Source: Syncephalis fuscata (Eukaryota > Zoopagomycota > Zoopagomycetes > Zoopagales > Piptocephalidaceae). From it: a stretch of DNA of 64,000 nucleotides. Made by a program: the position numbers and the translations under genes. Of the stretch, positions 24,485 through 35,672 are shown piece after piece. The DNA is taken from assembly GCA_025786725.1 (NCBI GenBank), contig JAHLTZ010000016.1, positions 310,001 through 374,000 on the forward strand, in the 5' to 3' direction. The first letter of the stretch is position 1, and each line of letters opens with the position of its first letter. The notes below the pieces were generated by a model. It was not told the origin of the DNA. It did no database searches and was given only the letters and a program-made list of their open reading frames with translations.

Positions 24485-25316
24485 ATGAGGCTTTCCCTTG
24501 CTGTCGTCTGCATCCTCGTCGTGGCCTTTGTAGTCAATACAGCCATGGTGGACGCTAACCCAAATAGAATTCGTCGTGGTATGTTACAATCAGAATAAAT
24601 ATGTTAATAATGTACCAGCTAACATTATGGTTGGACTAATGATGGTACTAGCTCGTAAGTCTTAATTATGAACTATTGCCCCAAAACTTACTGTATACTT
24701 TTATATGCATAATAAACGCGATAAATATATGTAAATAGTCGGTAAGTTTAATTATACATAATTATTGGCGTGCTAATTGATTTTGCCTATTAATTTAAAA
24801 TGGGGTGAACCAGTGCCATTGATTAGAAGTAAGTTTAGTACAAGATTGCAAGTCAAATACTACACTGAGAGTGCTAATATGCTGAATTTCCATCAATAGG
24901 AGGTAGACTAGACTAGAAATAATTAGTTGCTTATTTAACTAATAGTGTTTATATTTAATAATCTGCATCAACAGCTGGTAAGTAGCGTTGTATATTAGTT
25001 GATTATATATTAAACATGCAATACACATTATTTATACTTAATAATCTGTGTTAATAGATTGTAAGTGGTATTGTATAATAATTAGCTATCAGCTAAATGT
25101 ATATTGTGTATTGTTTTGTACTTAATAATCTGCACCAACAGTTGGTAGGTAGTATTGTATATTAATTGTTTTATACATTAATTATATGACATATGATGTA
25201 TATATTTATAAATATAGCATAACCGGCACTTCCAAGATGTTGACATAGGTATTGTGTTTAAATTTCTAGTGCAATACACTTTAGGTATATATTCAGTAAA
25301 GAACTGGGCCATTTGA
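24485..25316 (+). CDS. Putative micro-exon gene encoding a small secreted peptide precursor
   Basis: Exon 1 (24485-24578) encodes a 31-residue start. It has a hydrophobic signal peptide (LAVVCILVVAFVV) ending near NTA/VDA, then NPNRIRR, and stops in phase 1 at GTATGT. It is followed by minimal exons, each flanked by AG and a GT donor: CTC 24652-24654, TCG 24739-24741, a 15-nt exon 24814-24828, GAG 24900-24902, CTG 24975-24977, ATT 25058-25060, TTG 25142-25144, then a last exon from 25218. All introns are 71-84 nt. Joined, this adds ALVPLIRRADFA and a stop at 25220-25222, a 43-residue prepropeptide with two dibasic (Kex2-type) sites. Using AG at 24825-24826 instead makes the third exon 2 nt (AA), and the last exon then stays open to 25316 (70 residues). 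I recognise no homologue. The exon array is strongly supported by spacing; the exact isoform is not. Confidence 0.62.
24950..25165 (+). repeat. Three tandem copies of an intron-end / 3-nt exon / intron-start unit
   Basis: Around the CTG, ATT and TTG exons the same block recurs with period 83-84: TTAATAATCTGCACCAACAG-like acceptor, three bases, then GTAAGTAGTATTGTATATTA-like donor side. The copies differ at a few positions. Direct evidence that the array grew by duplication of whole splice units. Confidence 0.85.
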
Positions 25317-26865
25317 CAACTATTGCTCAGACTATTTATATATCAAGTTCCATTCAATGTTCGGTTTGTTCAACTTTAATCAATGGCGCCATTATATTTC
25401 CAGCAAGTCTGTATCCAGTTGTGCCTATCTAACTATGCAGAATTGTAGTAATAAACATATGGTTCCATTTTAAATATATGCAATTAAATGATTGTAGTTA
25501 TACTTATGTTTAATTTCCATCCAACCATTAGCAAGTATTAATCAAGTAAACGTATTAATAGCAGATTTTGCAAGTGCATCACATTAACTACAAGCATAGC
25601 CTAATACAATATAGCAATAATGTTGTTAATATAGCAATTTGCGTGATATTATGTTAAACTAGTATAGTAATAATTAAAAAACATGATAAATGAGAATAAA
25701 TAGCACATATTATTGAGGCGAATAAATGGCGTAAAAATGGTTAACACTTCCTAATCAATATACAGCTATTCTTTAATATAAGCAATATTGGTGAATTAAC
25801 ACATGTAAATTGTTTTTTTTAAATCAATACTAAACTTTTTTTACTTATACTGGGAATGTAGCTACAAGATGCTATAAATAATAAGTAGTTAGAGAAAGTG
25901 CGTGGATATTTGCAATGAAATACGATAAGCACATATATGTATATGAATAAGTAAACCAAATTGGAATTTACAATAAATTAAAATGCATAACAAACACGGT
26001 TGGCAATAAATAAGTAACTTTTATCAACAGTTTATGACTAGTAATCAAATTAAGCAAATGTCATCAAGATAATCATTTAATTATATTCAATAAAACAAAG
26101 ACTTGTAATTAAATATTAATAATATATACATTTCAATAATTAATTAATTTTAATTAGGTTTTTATAATGCATAGTTTATATAAAAAATTTAAAGAAACGT
26201 AGACCAAAAAACAAATACACGGCGAATGCGCAGCACCCACCGTTGATTATGGCCAAGCGTAAACACAAACAACTACAATTAACGTAGTGTGTCTTTTTTG
26301 CTAAAATGAAAATAATAGGCAGCACACAATAATAACAATGACAATGATGATGATAATGCGATTATGATGATGATGATGATGATGTAATGTATGGTTGATA
26401 AGGGCAATATAAATGAGGATGTGGTATAGTAGTATGGTCAATGCTTATGTACGATAATAGACCACGCATAAGGCGTAGCCAAAAAGAAAACAACTATAAA
26501 AGAAAAGAAAAGAAAATGGTCAAAAGATCGGCGTAACAACGTTAAATGAAAACACGGAAAACAAAATGTAAGTCAAATAAATCAAGAAAATGGTGAACCA
26601 CCACCACAACATCGATCAGTAGCAAGAATTGGACCTTAGAAAAGGTTAAAATAGAGAGACATGGCAACAAGTACCTCTCATACTTTAAAAGATCATCGCA
26701 ATCCAAAAGGGCGACGCGTTAAATACCTTTTCTCCTACCGCATGTTGGTTCTGGCCATCTTGATTGGATGCAACATCAATTATAAATTACTATCTACATC
26801 ATTTTCTATAATTAATTCTATTGAATTAAAAATAAAATTGCATCTAAAACAACATGTTACACAAT
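25317..26865. other. AT-rich intergenic region
   Basis: Holds the 3' end of the micro-exon gene (AATAAA at about 25450) and the 3' region of the minus-strand zinc-finger gene. (GAT)n-like tract at about 26345-26385. No gene seen. Confidence 0.5.
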
Positions 26866-28620
26866 TTAATAGTGCATATGATGCTGTGACTGCGGATGTA
26901 AATGCTGCTGCTGCTGCTGCTGTTGTTGTTGTTGATGATGATGTAAATGATAATGATGAAGACCAGTTGGGGAAGCAGGATGGATAGAACCATAGGCAGC
27001 ACTAGTGGTAGGCGTAATAGGTCCGTTCATAGTCGTCGACAATCTATCCGATGCACTGGTAGACCAGTGACGTGTATGAGACGGCTCATAGTGATGGGTA
27101 GCTGCTGATGGTGATGATGCCGAGGGCAATGGTAAATAGCTAGCTGAAGATGAGGCAGAACTATTTGCCGTCAATGATGGCGGTGGTAACGAGGGAATAA
27201 AGCCATGGTGTGATGGTCGATGATGAAGCATTGGCTGCGGACATGAATTTGATCGCTGATGCTGAGATGATACTGATCCGGTAGCAGCAATAGGTGAAAT
27301 AAGACCCGATGACATCGTCGTTTGATGGCCGTGTGGTGAAGGCAACGTGAGAGTGGATGGTGGATAATGGGCTGATACCGGTGTGGGTACTGGTGCTGGC
27401 AATGTGTGTCCTATGGGCATTACAGATCGGGTGCCAATGTTGCCATTATTATTAATAGTGCTGTTGTTCATTGATATCATCGCATGGGGATGCGAATTTA
27501 CCGCGGGAAGTATTGTGCCGGGTAGCGGAGACACCATACCCGATAATTCTAATCCCAGCTGATTGCTTTCAAGTTCACGTCGTTCCATATGTTTCCGTTC
27601 ATGTTTCTTTAAATCTTGGCGGCGTTTATAGCGCTTATCACACACGCGGCATCGTAGTGGCGTTAATGGTACATGAACTCGTAAATGAGATGTAATATGG
27701 TCTCGTTTGTTGGTCGATGTTTGACAGTCCTCCCATCGACAGGTTAGACAAAGATTACCACGAGCATGTCGTCCTACGTGATCATCACACAGATGCTGGT
27801 AAAGTGTCTCAGGCCCATGAAAGGTACGTGTACATTGGCGCCATCGACAATGATACAAATGCGACTGTCCGCCTTGACTACTGCAATTGTTGCTGTTGCT
27901 GCTACTATTGATGGGTGATGTACCACTAGATTCTAATAAAATAGTAGATGTTGTACCATGATTATGATTCATTGCAGAAGCAGATAACATTGAAGTAGAA
28001 TATGGCAGCTGTTGTTGTTGTTGTTGTTGCTGTCGAGCTGCTGTTGGATGATGGACAGCATTTAGGCCATTCGACATCACAAGAACCGGTGATGCAGATG
28101 CCGTACGATTGGGTGTGCTATGATAGCTATAGTTACTAGCACTTGGTAGGCTGTCTGCCGATGGATAAGGCGAGTGGGCCAATGATGGATGCGGCTCCAA
28201 CAGGGTGGACAATGAAGGTAAAGGTGGATGCTGCATTGGATGAACAGGTGACGGTGTAGAAGCATAAAAAGGGCCCGTTCTAATTGACAGAGGCGGCGGC
28301 GTTGGTGGTGTATGCGGTGTGGCAGCTGTACCCGTAGCAACGGTCCTTGCCGATACAGCAGTGGTATTTGTCGCTATAGCAGGTGGTGAAACTGAACCCA
28401 TTCGATGCTCCAAATGACTAGTAAACATCAATGGCGGTGACGGCGATGCAGATGATACTGAAGATGCCGATTTACCGCTATTGTGTTGCTGATAATAGGA
28501 CTGAAGTGGCGGTGACAATTGTCGATTGCACGGAATAGGTAAACACTTTGAAAACGCAAGTTCAGTAGGAACAACCTGCGGTTCAATAATGTGGACGGGC
28601 GACGACGACGAATACGACAT
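26866..28620 (-). CDS. pacC: PacC/Rim101 transcription factor (most canonical member)
   Basis: Single uninterrupted exon, 584 residues, ATG at 28620. The triple finger at about residues 250-345 is classical PacC. Finger 1 is [19 protein letters not shown]. Then follows [15 protein letters not shown]. Finger 2 is CRWEDC with [13 protein letters not shown]. Finger 3 is [21 protein letters not shown]. The N-terminal 250 residues are Ser/Pro/Thr-rich with a short Gln run; the C-terminus is Pro/Ser-rich and ends in Gln and His runs. In fungi PacC/Rim101 is the zinc-finger regulator of ambient-pH genes, binding GCCARG-type sites after pathway-controlled processing in ascomycetes. I see no clear YPXL-type signalling box, so the processing mechanism here is open. 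Unlike the other six paralogues it has no intron, so it could be a retrocopy or have lost its introns. Confidence 0.9.
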   Translation of the reverse strand: MSYSSSSPVHIIEPQVVPTELAFSKCLPIPCNRQLSPPLQSYYQQHNSGKSASSVSSASPSPPLMFTSHLEHRMGSVSPPAIATNTTAVSARTVATGTAATPHTPPTPPPLSIRTGPFYASTPSPVHPMQHPPLPSLSTLLEPHPSLAHSPYPSADSLPSASNYSYHSTPNRTASASPVLVMSNGLNAVHHPTAARQQQQQQQQLPYSTSMLSASAMNHNHGTTSTILLESSGTSPINSSSNSNNCSSQGGQSHLYHCRWRQCTRTFHGPETLYQHLCDDHVGRHARGNLCLTCRWEDCQTSTNKRDHITSHLRVHVPLTPLRCRVCDKRYKRRQDLKKHERKHMERRELESNQLGLELSGMVSPLPGTILPAVNSHPHAMISMNNSTINNNGNIGTRSVMPIGHTLPAPVPTPVSAHYPPSTLTLPSPHGHQTTMSSGLISPIAATGSVSSQHQRSNSCPQPMLHHRPSHHGFIPSLPPPSLTANSSASSSASYLPLPSASSPSAATHHYEPSHTRHWSTSASDRLSTTMNGPITPTTSAAYGSIHPASPTGLHHYHLHHHQQQQQQQQQQHLHPQSQHHMHY

Positions 28621-29392
28621 AATTTAGTAACTTGTTAAACTTTCAGTATAGTAACAACTCTTTGAATGAGTCTATCTGTGGAATAATTTCTATAGAACCA
28701 ACGTAAGTACACTGTCATACAGAGAAATAAACATATTCTATTTACGTGATATTTAAACAGTAATACGCAATGACATTAACGCCATTAAAGCTATGATTCA
28801 CAATATATAAAACTATCTTTGTCCTTCCTATAATAGTATAACGAGCAACAGCAATACTATACGCAACTGAAGTAGCAGTAGTAGCAGTAGTAGTAGAAGA
28901 AGAAGAGGAATGAAAGAAAAAAGCAAGTTCAAGTCAATAAAATAATATTGTACTAATAGCAAGTCGTTAGTAACCAGTAATAGTAACAAGTAGTAACAAG
29001 TATACGCAAGTGTAAAAGTAATAATAGTAAAAAGTAGTAGTACCAGTAATACTAATAAAGCTGTAGTAATAAGCAAGCAAGTTTAAAAGAATAGTAAATA
29101 TACGAGGCAGTGAGAGTACAAGCGCGTTGATTTCATTTGCTTATTCCAAAACTGATATCCGACGTCTAGCAGAGCAACCAGTACTTTATATTTATAAAAA
29201 TATAAACTATGGCGGAGGAATAAGAAGGGAAGAGGGTGCGCACGGAAATTACTCCGGGCGGCCTTGCTCCGTTGTATTCTTGTATAAATGTGCCCGTCTG
29301 CTCTTATTCCCATATACTTTTTGGGCAATAAAGGCTGACTGCGTATGGATGAATGTGGGTGAGTGGGCAGTGTTGTTAGACTGGTGCAAAGG

Positions 29393-29397
<5 letters not shown>

Positions 29398-29426
<29 letters not shown>
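29398..29426. repeat. (GA)n microsatellite
   Basis: Uninterrupted AG/GA run of about 29 bases. Confidence 0.9.
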
Positions 29427-29428
<2 letters not shown>

Positions 29429-31166
29429 GACTGCATGGAATAAGCAATAGAATGCCGGATGTAAAAAAGAGTGACATGAATGTATTAAGTGGCTGAAATG
29501 AGACTATTTTCGCCGAGATGCCGAGCATCAAGGGTGGGAACGAAGTTTAGTAAAGGGGAAATAAAGCGTGTGTGTGAGCAGTGTAGTAATTTAATTACTA
29601 TGATAGTCATGATAGACATATCAGTTATCATAGTGTGTAGTCATATATCACTCTAATAAGAATGAGGAGACTGATGATGATGATGATGAGGCCGGTAATA
29701 CCAGTTTGGCATATCTCCTTTCAAGTGTGTAAGGAGATGGAAATAGTAAAGGCAAGCATGTGCATTGGCAAAAACAAGATGTGGAAGGACAAAGATAGAA
29801 ATGTCAGGATAGTGGCCACGACAGCGCGGGCAAATCCTTGGCGACTGTTTAAACAGTATGCATACATTAGATTTTATATCGTGATGCAGAGTCACCATTA
29901 CACGGCCACTGCATTCACGTCATAGCAATGGCTGCAATGGGCACGTTAAAAGTGCAGCAGCAATAGCTACTGTAGCAACGGCAGTATTAGCAATAACTGT
30001 CGGTGCTAACACAGTAACAATCATGATCAAAGTCATTGCAACCATGGTCATGTTATAAACAAAATAGTCCGCTGACTATTAGTGCGGCAACATATCTATT
30101 AATACTAATGCATGCTACTGATATATGCCGAGCAGCTGCAGTAGATGCTGTACCGTGCAGATTCTATTTACCCTCTATTCGCCAAGACTTACCCTGCTGG
30201 TTACTGTCACGATTATTATACTGCGGCTAAACTTAAAAGGCGTGATATGATACTAAAGTATGTGAACACAAACGGATAACGACTATGACGTCGGCGATAA
30301 GAAAATGAGAAAGCGCAAATGATGCGAACCTCGCGACAAGCAAGAAAAAGGCAAGTCAAGAAATGTGGTTGCAGATCGGATGAGTAAGCACCGTCAACGG
30401 ACAAATATTCAGCCGATCAATAAGACTACTGGAGAAACGGTCGTACCGGCATTCGCCGTTTAAATATCCAACAAATCCAGCTAATACGTGTGGGTATGTG
30501 TGTGTGTGTGAATTGGTGTATGTATGGATTTGTATTAATAGCAAAATTAGCCAATTGAGGAAACGACAATTTCTTGGCAACAATAAAACAAGGATTGTTT
30601 TGCTTGGCGTGTAAAGCAAAAGGCGACTAGGCAAAATAAAGCAGCTAGAGGGGAAGTGATTGATGAGTGTAGTAATAGTGGTAGCAACAGTGCAATAATC
30701 AATCTGGTGCAGCCTATGTTATGCAGTTCATATATAAGAAAAAAATTAGATCAGTGGGTGCTGATTCATCAAGGCGTTTGGCGATGGCGAAAGATAATGG
30801 CTTGGCGATTCGCTTTCTTCCGTGTCAGTGTGTCAGTGGGGCGTCTGTGTCAATACGATAAAAAGTAGCCTAAATCGACCCTTGGCTTTTTATCGGTTAT
30901 AATTAGGTAAAACAATGAATGCTTCCAGTGCCGAATTCCTTACAATGTCAAAACGATTCAGTTACAATAATAGGATGATTATTGATAAATAAATAAACGA
31001 GACAAGTTAGCAAGTGTTTAAAAATGTTTTTAAATAATTGCGGGTGTTTAACCTGATTCTTGGCAGGGAGTACCAACTGAAAAGGATCTGTTCGGGAATA
31101 ATGTGATATGAATTGGTAAAAATAGCACTTGAAAGTGAAGGGCACAAGTAATAATCACACTGGATG

Positions 31167-31167
<1 letters not shown>

Positions 31168-31200
<33 letters not shown>
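31168..31200. repeat. (GAT)n microsatellite
   Basis: Uninterrupted GAT triplet run of 33 bases. Confidence 0.9.
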
Positions 31201-31201
<1 letters not shown>

Positions 31202-33654
31202 TTGCCAATAACGGACTGCTTATAGCGGCAATATTAGCAGTTGTATGGCGATATCGGCGCTGGTGCCGACTGATGAATAAAAGTAGCAAAGCAGCTGAAA
31301 CACTCAACTAGAAATACGGAGTATGATTAGTATACACAATGTCGGGTCAAGGCGAAGAATTTACGGCTAAATAACGGAGTGAGTCACGCGCTTCCACAGC
31401 AAGGTAAGAGAGAGCAAGCGATAGAGATGGAAGAAAGAAATATAGATACAGGTACATACCCATACACGTGCACACTTATAGTTGAATGATAATAAACTAA
31501 AAATTGTATAAATGGCTATTTATTAATAGACACGGTGTAGTAACTGCGTGCTTTAACCTCCTACCATGTGTGTGTGTATGTGCGTGCGTGCGTGCGTGCG
31601 TGCGTGTGTGTGTGTGTGTGTAGTGCACATGTACGTGTACATTAATTCAATAATATAATGATAATCATCATAATAAGCCATTGTAGGTTGTTAGTACTAC
31701 TTGTAAATAAACGAGCGTATTCTTGGTCAATTTGCGCCAAGACTACGAATGCTTAGCGGACTGGGTACTCAAGGGCTGTGGCATTTTTTTCTCAAGTAAA
31801 ATACTTGAAAATGCTAGAAATAGAGCATACCATCCTTGATATTGACGCTATAGTTAGTACCTGAAGGCGTGGTAGCTCGTTTTCAGTACGAATATAGATG
31901 TGCTAACGCTTTAGGAATAAGCTATTCGGTAGCACATGGATGGGGCCGATCGCCGCCTATACTAAAGTAAATCCGTCGGCGTTCGTGTGTTGCCACCTTT
32001 CTTTCCCCCCGCGCACCATGCTCAAGGAAAAGGATGTAAACGTGCAGAACCAGTTGCCGTCAGGGGCTTTATACATGGAAAGGAGGCTTGCTAGTGCAAA
32101 TTGGTAACTAAAATAACGGATATACAACAAGTTGTACCGTGGTGTTGGAAGTAAGTAAGGGGCAGTATCAAAGCGTCACCTACTCTTAATACACACTTGC
32201 ATAGCAACGAAGGAGCAAGTTTAATTGTTGTTGTTGTTGTTATTATGGTTTACTTTTAATACGTAAATTTAATGTAATAAGATGATTTGACTACATTTTA
32301 TCGTTATGCATAGACTCGGATTTAATGCTTCTATGTACATATGAAAAGTTGAAACCACCAAGCTATGCATGCATGTTGTTCAATAATACGACCGTAGCGA
32401 TAAACAATGGGCAGACAAGAATGAAATGATAATAAATATTATTAACAATTAATAAAATACTAATAACGTTAACAATTGCGTAATAATTAAAATATGAATA
32501 GAATAAATCAAACTATATATTATTATTAAAATAAATACACTATTTAATAGCAATAATAGCAAATGCATATCCGCAGCTATTAATTCTTTAAATTATTTAT
32601 TTAGAAGGTTCGAATAAGCCATTAATCCTAATGCTTGCTAGACCGATGAACGGACCAATGAATTACTAATGAATTAATGGTTTGGTCAACTCTAAGATAC
32701 CCCCCCCCCCAGTACTAGAAGAGTATCAGGCTGGAATAGTCAGTCAGGCTTTTGGCCCCTTTGTCCAACTATATCCTTAAATCCACCTCTACTTTTTCTC
32801 AGAACCATGGTCTAGACTGTTTGGCCAAGGTGATATGCGTCATAGACTATGCATGCAAATGTGATATGCCAGTGTACGCCAAGGTTGGCTACCGAGTCAA
32901 TGGCTGCATTGGTAAATAGGAATTGAAAAAATAAAAGGGCGCATAGGCTTGCAGGTTTTTTAAACTCGTTTTTTCCTACCACAATTACCTATGATCGTCA
33001 TTGGTGGTTAAATAGATTAGTCATGACAATAAGAATAATACCATGCTATTGCTATAATTAATGTTAATATACTAGTATTGTTATTATTACTAGTAATAGC
33101 AACGCCAATACTAGCTATTTACACAAAACAGTATTTTATAAATAAATAAATGAATCAATTAGTATTCATGCCATGTGCGTCAAATAGCTCAATTCAACGA
33201 TCCTTGAACAACATTAACCAAATGGTTGCTGTGAGAAGATGCACTTCGGGCCGAAAATAGCATCTGCAATAAAAAAGAAAACACAGGAATGTGCTTATCA
33301 CTGAGTCTCCTCATTTGTAGTCAAAACATTACACATTGTACGCCGAGCAATGATGTAATGTTACTACAGTGTGCACAAATTATTGCAAATAAATGGCATT
33401 TTTTCTACAGCCAAGGCTTGCATTCTTGTCAGGGTGATATCAAAGATAATTGAACGGTATTTAGTACTCCAGTAATGATTTGTGCGCTATTATGCAAGTA
33501 CAGCTGCTTTGCAGCTAACTAGACGAATATTCGATAAAGCTAAGGGGATTGTAAACGAACTCTTATTCCATAGACACGATTATACAAACATTACAAATAG
33601 TTGGAATCACATTAATTATATTATATTAATAAAAGTAAATTATCATGTAATTTA

Positions 33655-33861
33655 TTAGCTTAAAAGCCCTACAAGTAGTAATATAACGAATGGAAAAGAT
33701 ATTGCTGTAAATACATTTACAAACCCTTTAGCCATTTTGTATATAGCCACCGGCCCCATGTTCACAAGAAATAGGAAATTGGTGCTTGTATATATGTAGT
33801 ATGTAATAGGTAGGTATCCTTTAGACATGCACCATACAAATACAAGGAAATCAACTCTCAT
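33655..33861 (-). CDS. Possible 68-residue hydrophobic protein overlapping the upstream stop codon
   Basis: The ATG shares one base with the TAA of the preceding ORF (TAATG at 33863-33859). The product is hydrophobic, with a probable membrane segment near the C-terminus (ISFPFVILLLVGLLS) and an aromatic-rich N-terminal half (MRVDFLVFVWCMSKGYLP). No family recognised. It may be a chance ORF in AT-rich 3' sequence, or a second cistron reached by termination-reinitiation. Confidence is low because codon usage cannot be tested at this length. Confidence 0.2.
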   Translation of the reverse strand: MRVDFLVFVWCMSKGYLPITYYIYTSTNFLFLVNMGPVAIYKMAKGFVNVFTAISFPFVILLLVGLLS

Positions 33862-34775
33862 TATTCCTTATTTGTAGATGCAGCCTCTGGACTGGTCTTG
33901 ACACCTTCTGACGAGTCAGCTGAGGTCACGTTCGTTAATGATGCTTTTCGCGTAGCTGCACGAGCCTGCATCATCTGTTCAACATGTTGTCTTAAACGCA
34001 TGAGCAGTAAGCGTACACGTTCAGACTGTTCAATTTTGGGGTCAGCAATCTTTTGAGCTGCATCATCATCATCATCATCGCCATTATTGTTATTGCCGGA
34101 GGTTGATGCATCGGTTGCAGTAGTCGTTGTTGCCTCTTCCAAAAGTTCCAATGATTCTCTTTGAAGTTTACTAAAGGATGAACTACGAGCGCGTGCCATA
34201 CTATTTACCGTTGGCTTATCGTATCGTTTGGCAGCTCGACTTGGTTTTGCCGTATATCGTTTCACGCCATCCCTGGCCGCTACTTCTGTAGAGTTAGAGG
34301 CGGACGGTTTTGTATCTGCGGCCGATGCATTGCTCGATGCTGTGCTATCCATCGAAGGTCGACGTGTATTTTTATCGTCGGTAATTGATGGTGCAGATAA
34401 GCGCAGATTCTTTACCTTGTCCACTATCGATGATAGCATAGACGAATCAAACGAATCCTTCTTAGCATGGCCCAAATCTAGACCTTTATCAAGTCTAACT
34501 ACATAATTGGCTACAGGTGGCGGCATTGCTGGAACGAATGGCGGTGGAGATGCAGCATTTGTCTCGCTTAATACAGGGGATATTGGTTGAATACCAACTG
34601 TATTCGAAGGGAACAGACCCTCGCTAGGCGGGCTCATACACGATGACATCTGAATCTCCAGCTGTTTCGATAAATATGTTTGGCATTGGTGTAACTGTTC
34701 AAGATGTTCTGAAGATGTACTACGAACTAATGTTGCCAATGTATTGGGATCAATAATGGACATTTGTAGAAGCAT
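33861..34775 (-). CDS. Hypothetical Ser/Ala/Asp-rich protein
   Basis: Single open frame of 304 codons from ATG 34775. The N-terminus has a probable short helix (LRQHVEQ-like segments occur near both ends; residues 20-45 SSEHLEQLHQCQTYLSKQL). The middle is low-complexity with SSIVDKVKNLRLSAPS, a basic RYTAKPSRAAKRYDKP stretch and a poly-Asp run. A second probable coiled helix follows (EQSERVRLLLMRLRQHVEQMMQ). No zinc finger and no catalytic motif. A 5' exon joined at the AG at about 34788 is possible. Function unknown; a regulatory or scaffold protein is plausible from composition only. Confidence 0.6.
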   Translation of the reverse strand: MLLQMSIIDPNTLATLVRSTSSEHLEQLHQCQTYLSKQLEIQMSSCMSPPSEGLFPSNTVGIQPISPVLSETNAASPPPFVPAMPPPVANYVVRLDKGLDLGHAKKDSFDSSMLSSIVDKVKNLRLSAPSITDDKNTRRPSMDSTASSNASAADTKPSASNSTEVAARDGVKRYTAKPSRAAKRYDKPTVNSMARARSSSFSKLQRESLELLEEATTTTATDASTSGNNNNGDDDDDDAAQKIADPKIEQSERVRLLLMRLRQHVEQMMQARAATRKASLTNVTSADSSEGVKTSPEAASTNKE

Positions 34776-35672
34776 GATTTGTAGTGCTATAGGTCAATTT
34801 AGCAGTATAGGCCATCGTTAATCATTTGAAATATAAATCGTTTTCATCATCAATCAATTCGCATATATTTTAACATTTGCATTAATAAAGTAAATAAATA
34901 AAGTTTAAATCCCATGAAAATAAATGTTATAGAATAGAAATCACAGTAATTATAATGATAATATAAATAGGATAATAGGATAATAATAATAATAATAATA
35001 GGAATAGGAAAAAATGCAGGTCATACGCGGAAAACAGTCAATAAAAGCTGAATAAATAAAGACACAAACAAACAAAAAATCATGACTATAAGCTGTCATC
35101 GAGAATAGAATAGCATAAACAAGAATGCTGTCTATTAAAAACGTAAAAAAACTATACCTACAACCAGTTGAACTAACTATAATGCTGTATAAACATACCT
35201 TCATACGATTGTGCACTATAGTATGTTATTAGTAGGCAAGTAGTAAAGAAAGAATACGCAAAGGAAATGAAACAAAATGCACATCAAGCTTGATATTGAA
35301 TACGACAAAAGAACGAATACGAACGCAAGCGCAAGTGTAAAAATAGACACGTAGTACATCAGCATAATAAAACACCATAATCGCTACAAAAGGGCGAGAT
35401 AAGTGAACACGCAAATGATTTGTCAATAGTTTACACTGCCGTAAATAACGAATGAATAAAAGGAGAAAAAAGAAGAAATACGGAAAGAAATGCGGAAAGA
35501 AGCTGGTTAAAATCAATATCGCTATAGAATAGAAATAAGATGGAAAGATGGAAAAAATGGAAAGGAAATAACGCTGTATGGAACACGATCGCTTATAGAT
35601 ATGCTATTCAAAGCTATTATCTATTAGTGTGTTCCGTCTATGTTTAATTGAAATGATTTAACTTATAATAAA
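34776..35672. other. Intergenic region
   Basis: AT-rich, with AATAAA words and no supportable gene. It holds the 3' region of the zinc-finger gene ending at 35673 and the promoter of the hypothetical gene at 34775. Confidence 0.5.

Larger units (their letters stand above)
28621..33860. other. 5.2-kb intergenic region with simple repeats
   Basis: Should contain the promoter and leader of the PacC gene starting at 28620. Near that gene the plus strand is AGT/AGA-rich (28860-29060). Further tracts: (GA)n 29398-29426, (GAT)n 31168-31200, GTGC/GT 31575-31621, and an 11-C run at 32700-32710. Apart from the 68-codon ORF listed at 33655 no coding region stands out. Confidence 0.5.

Noticed and set aside
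24618-24654. 36-nt version of the first micro-exon (acceptor CAG at 24615-24617)
   Set aside because: It would leave a 39-nt intron, shorter than any other intron I could support here; kept only as a possible alternative.
25249-25296. GT...AG pairs inside the last exon of the micro-exon gene
   Set aside because: The implied introns are 21 and 12 nt, too short to splice, and the frame is open through them.
32019-32108. 29-codon ORF in a GC-richer patch upstream of the hypothetical gene
   Set aside because: Too short, with no signal peptide, splice context or motif.
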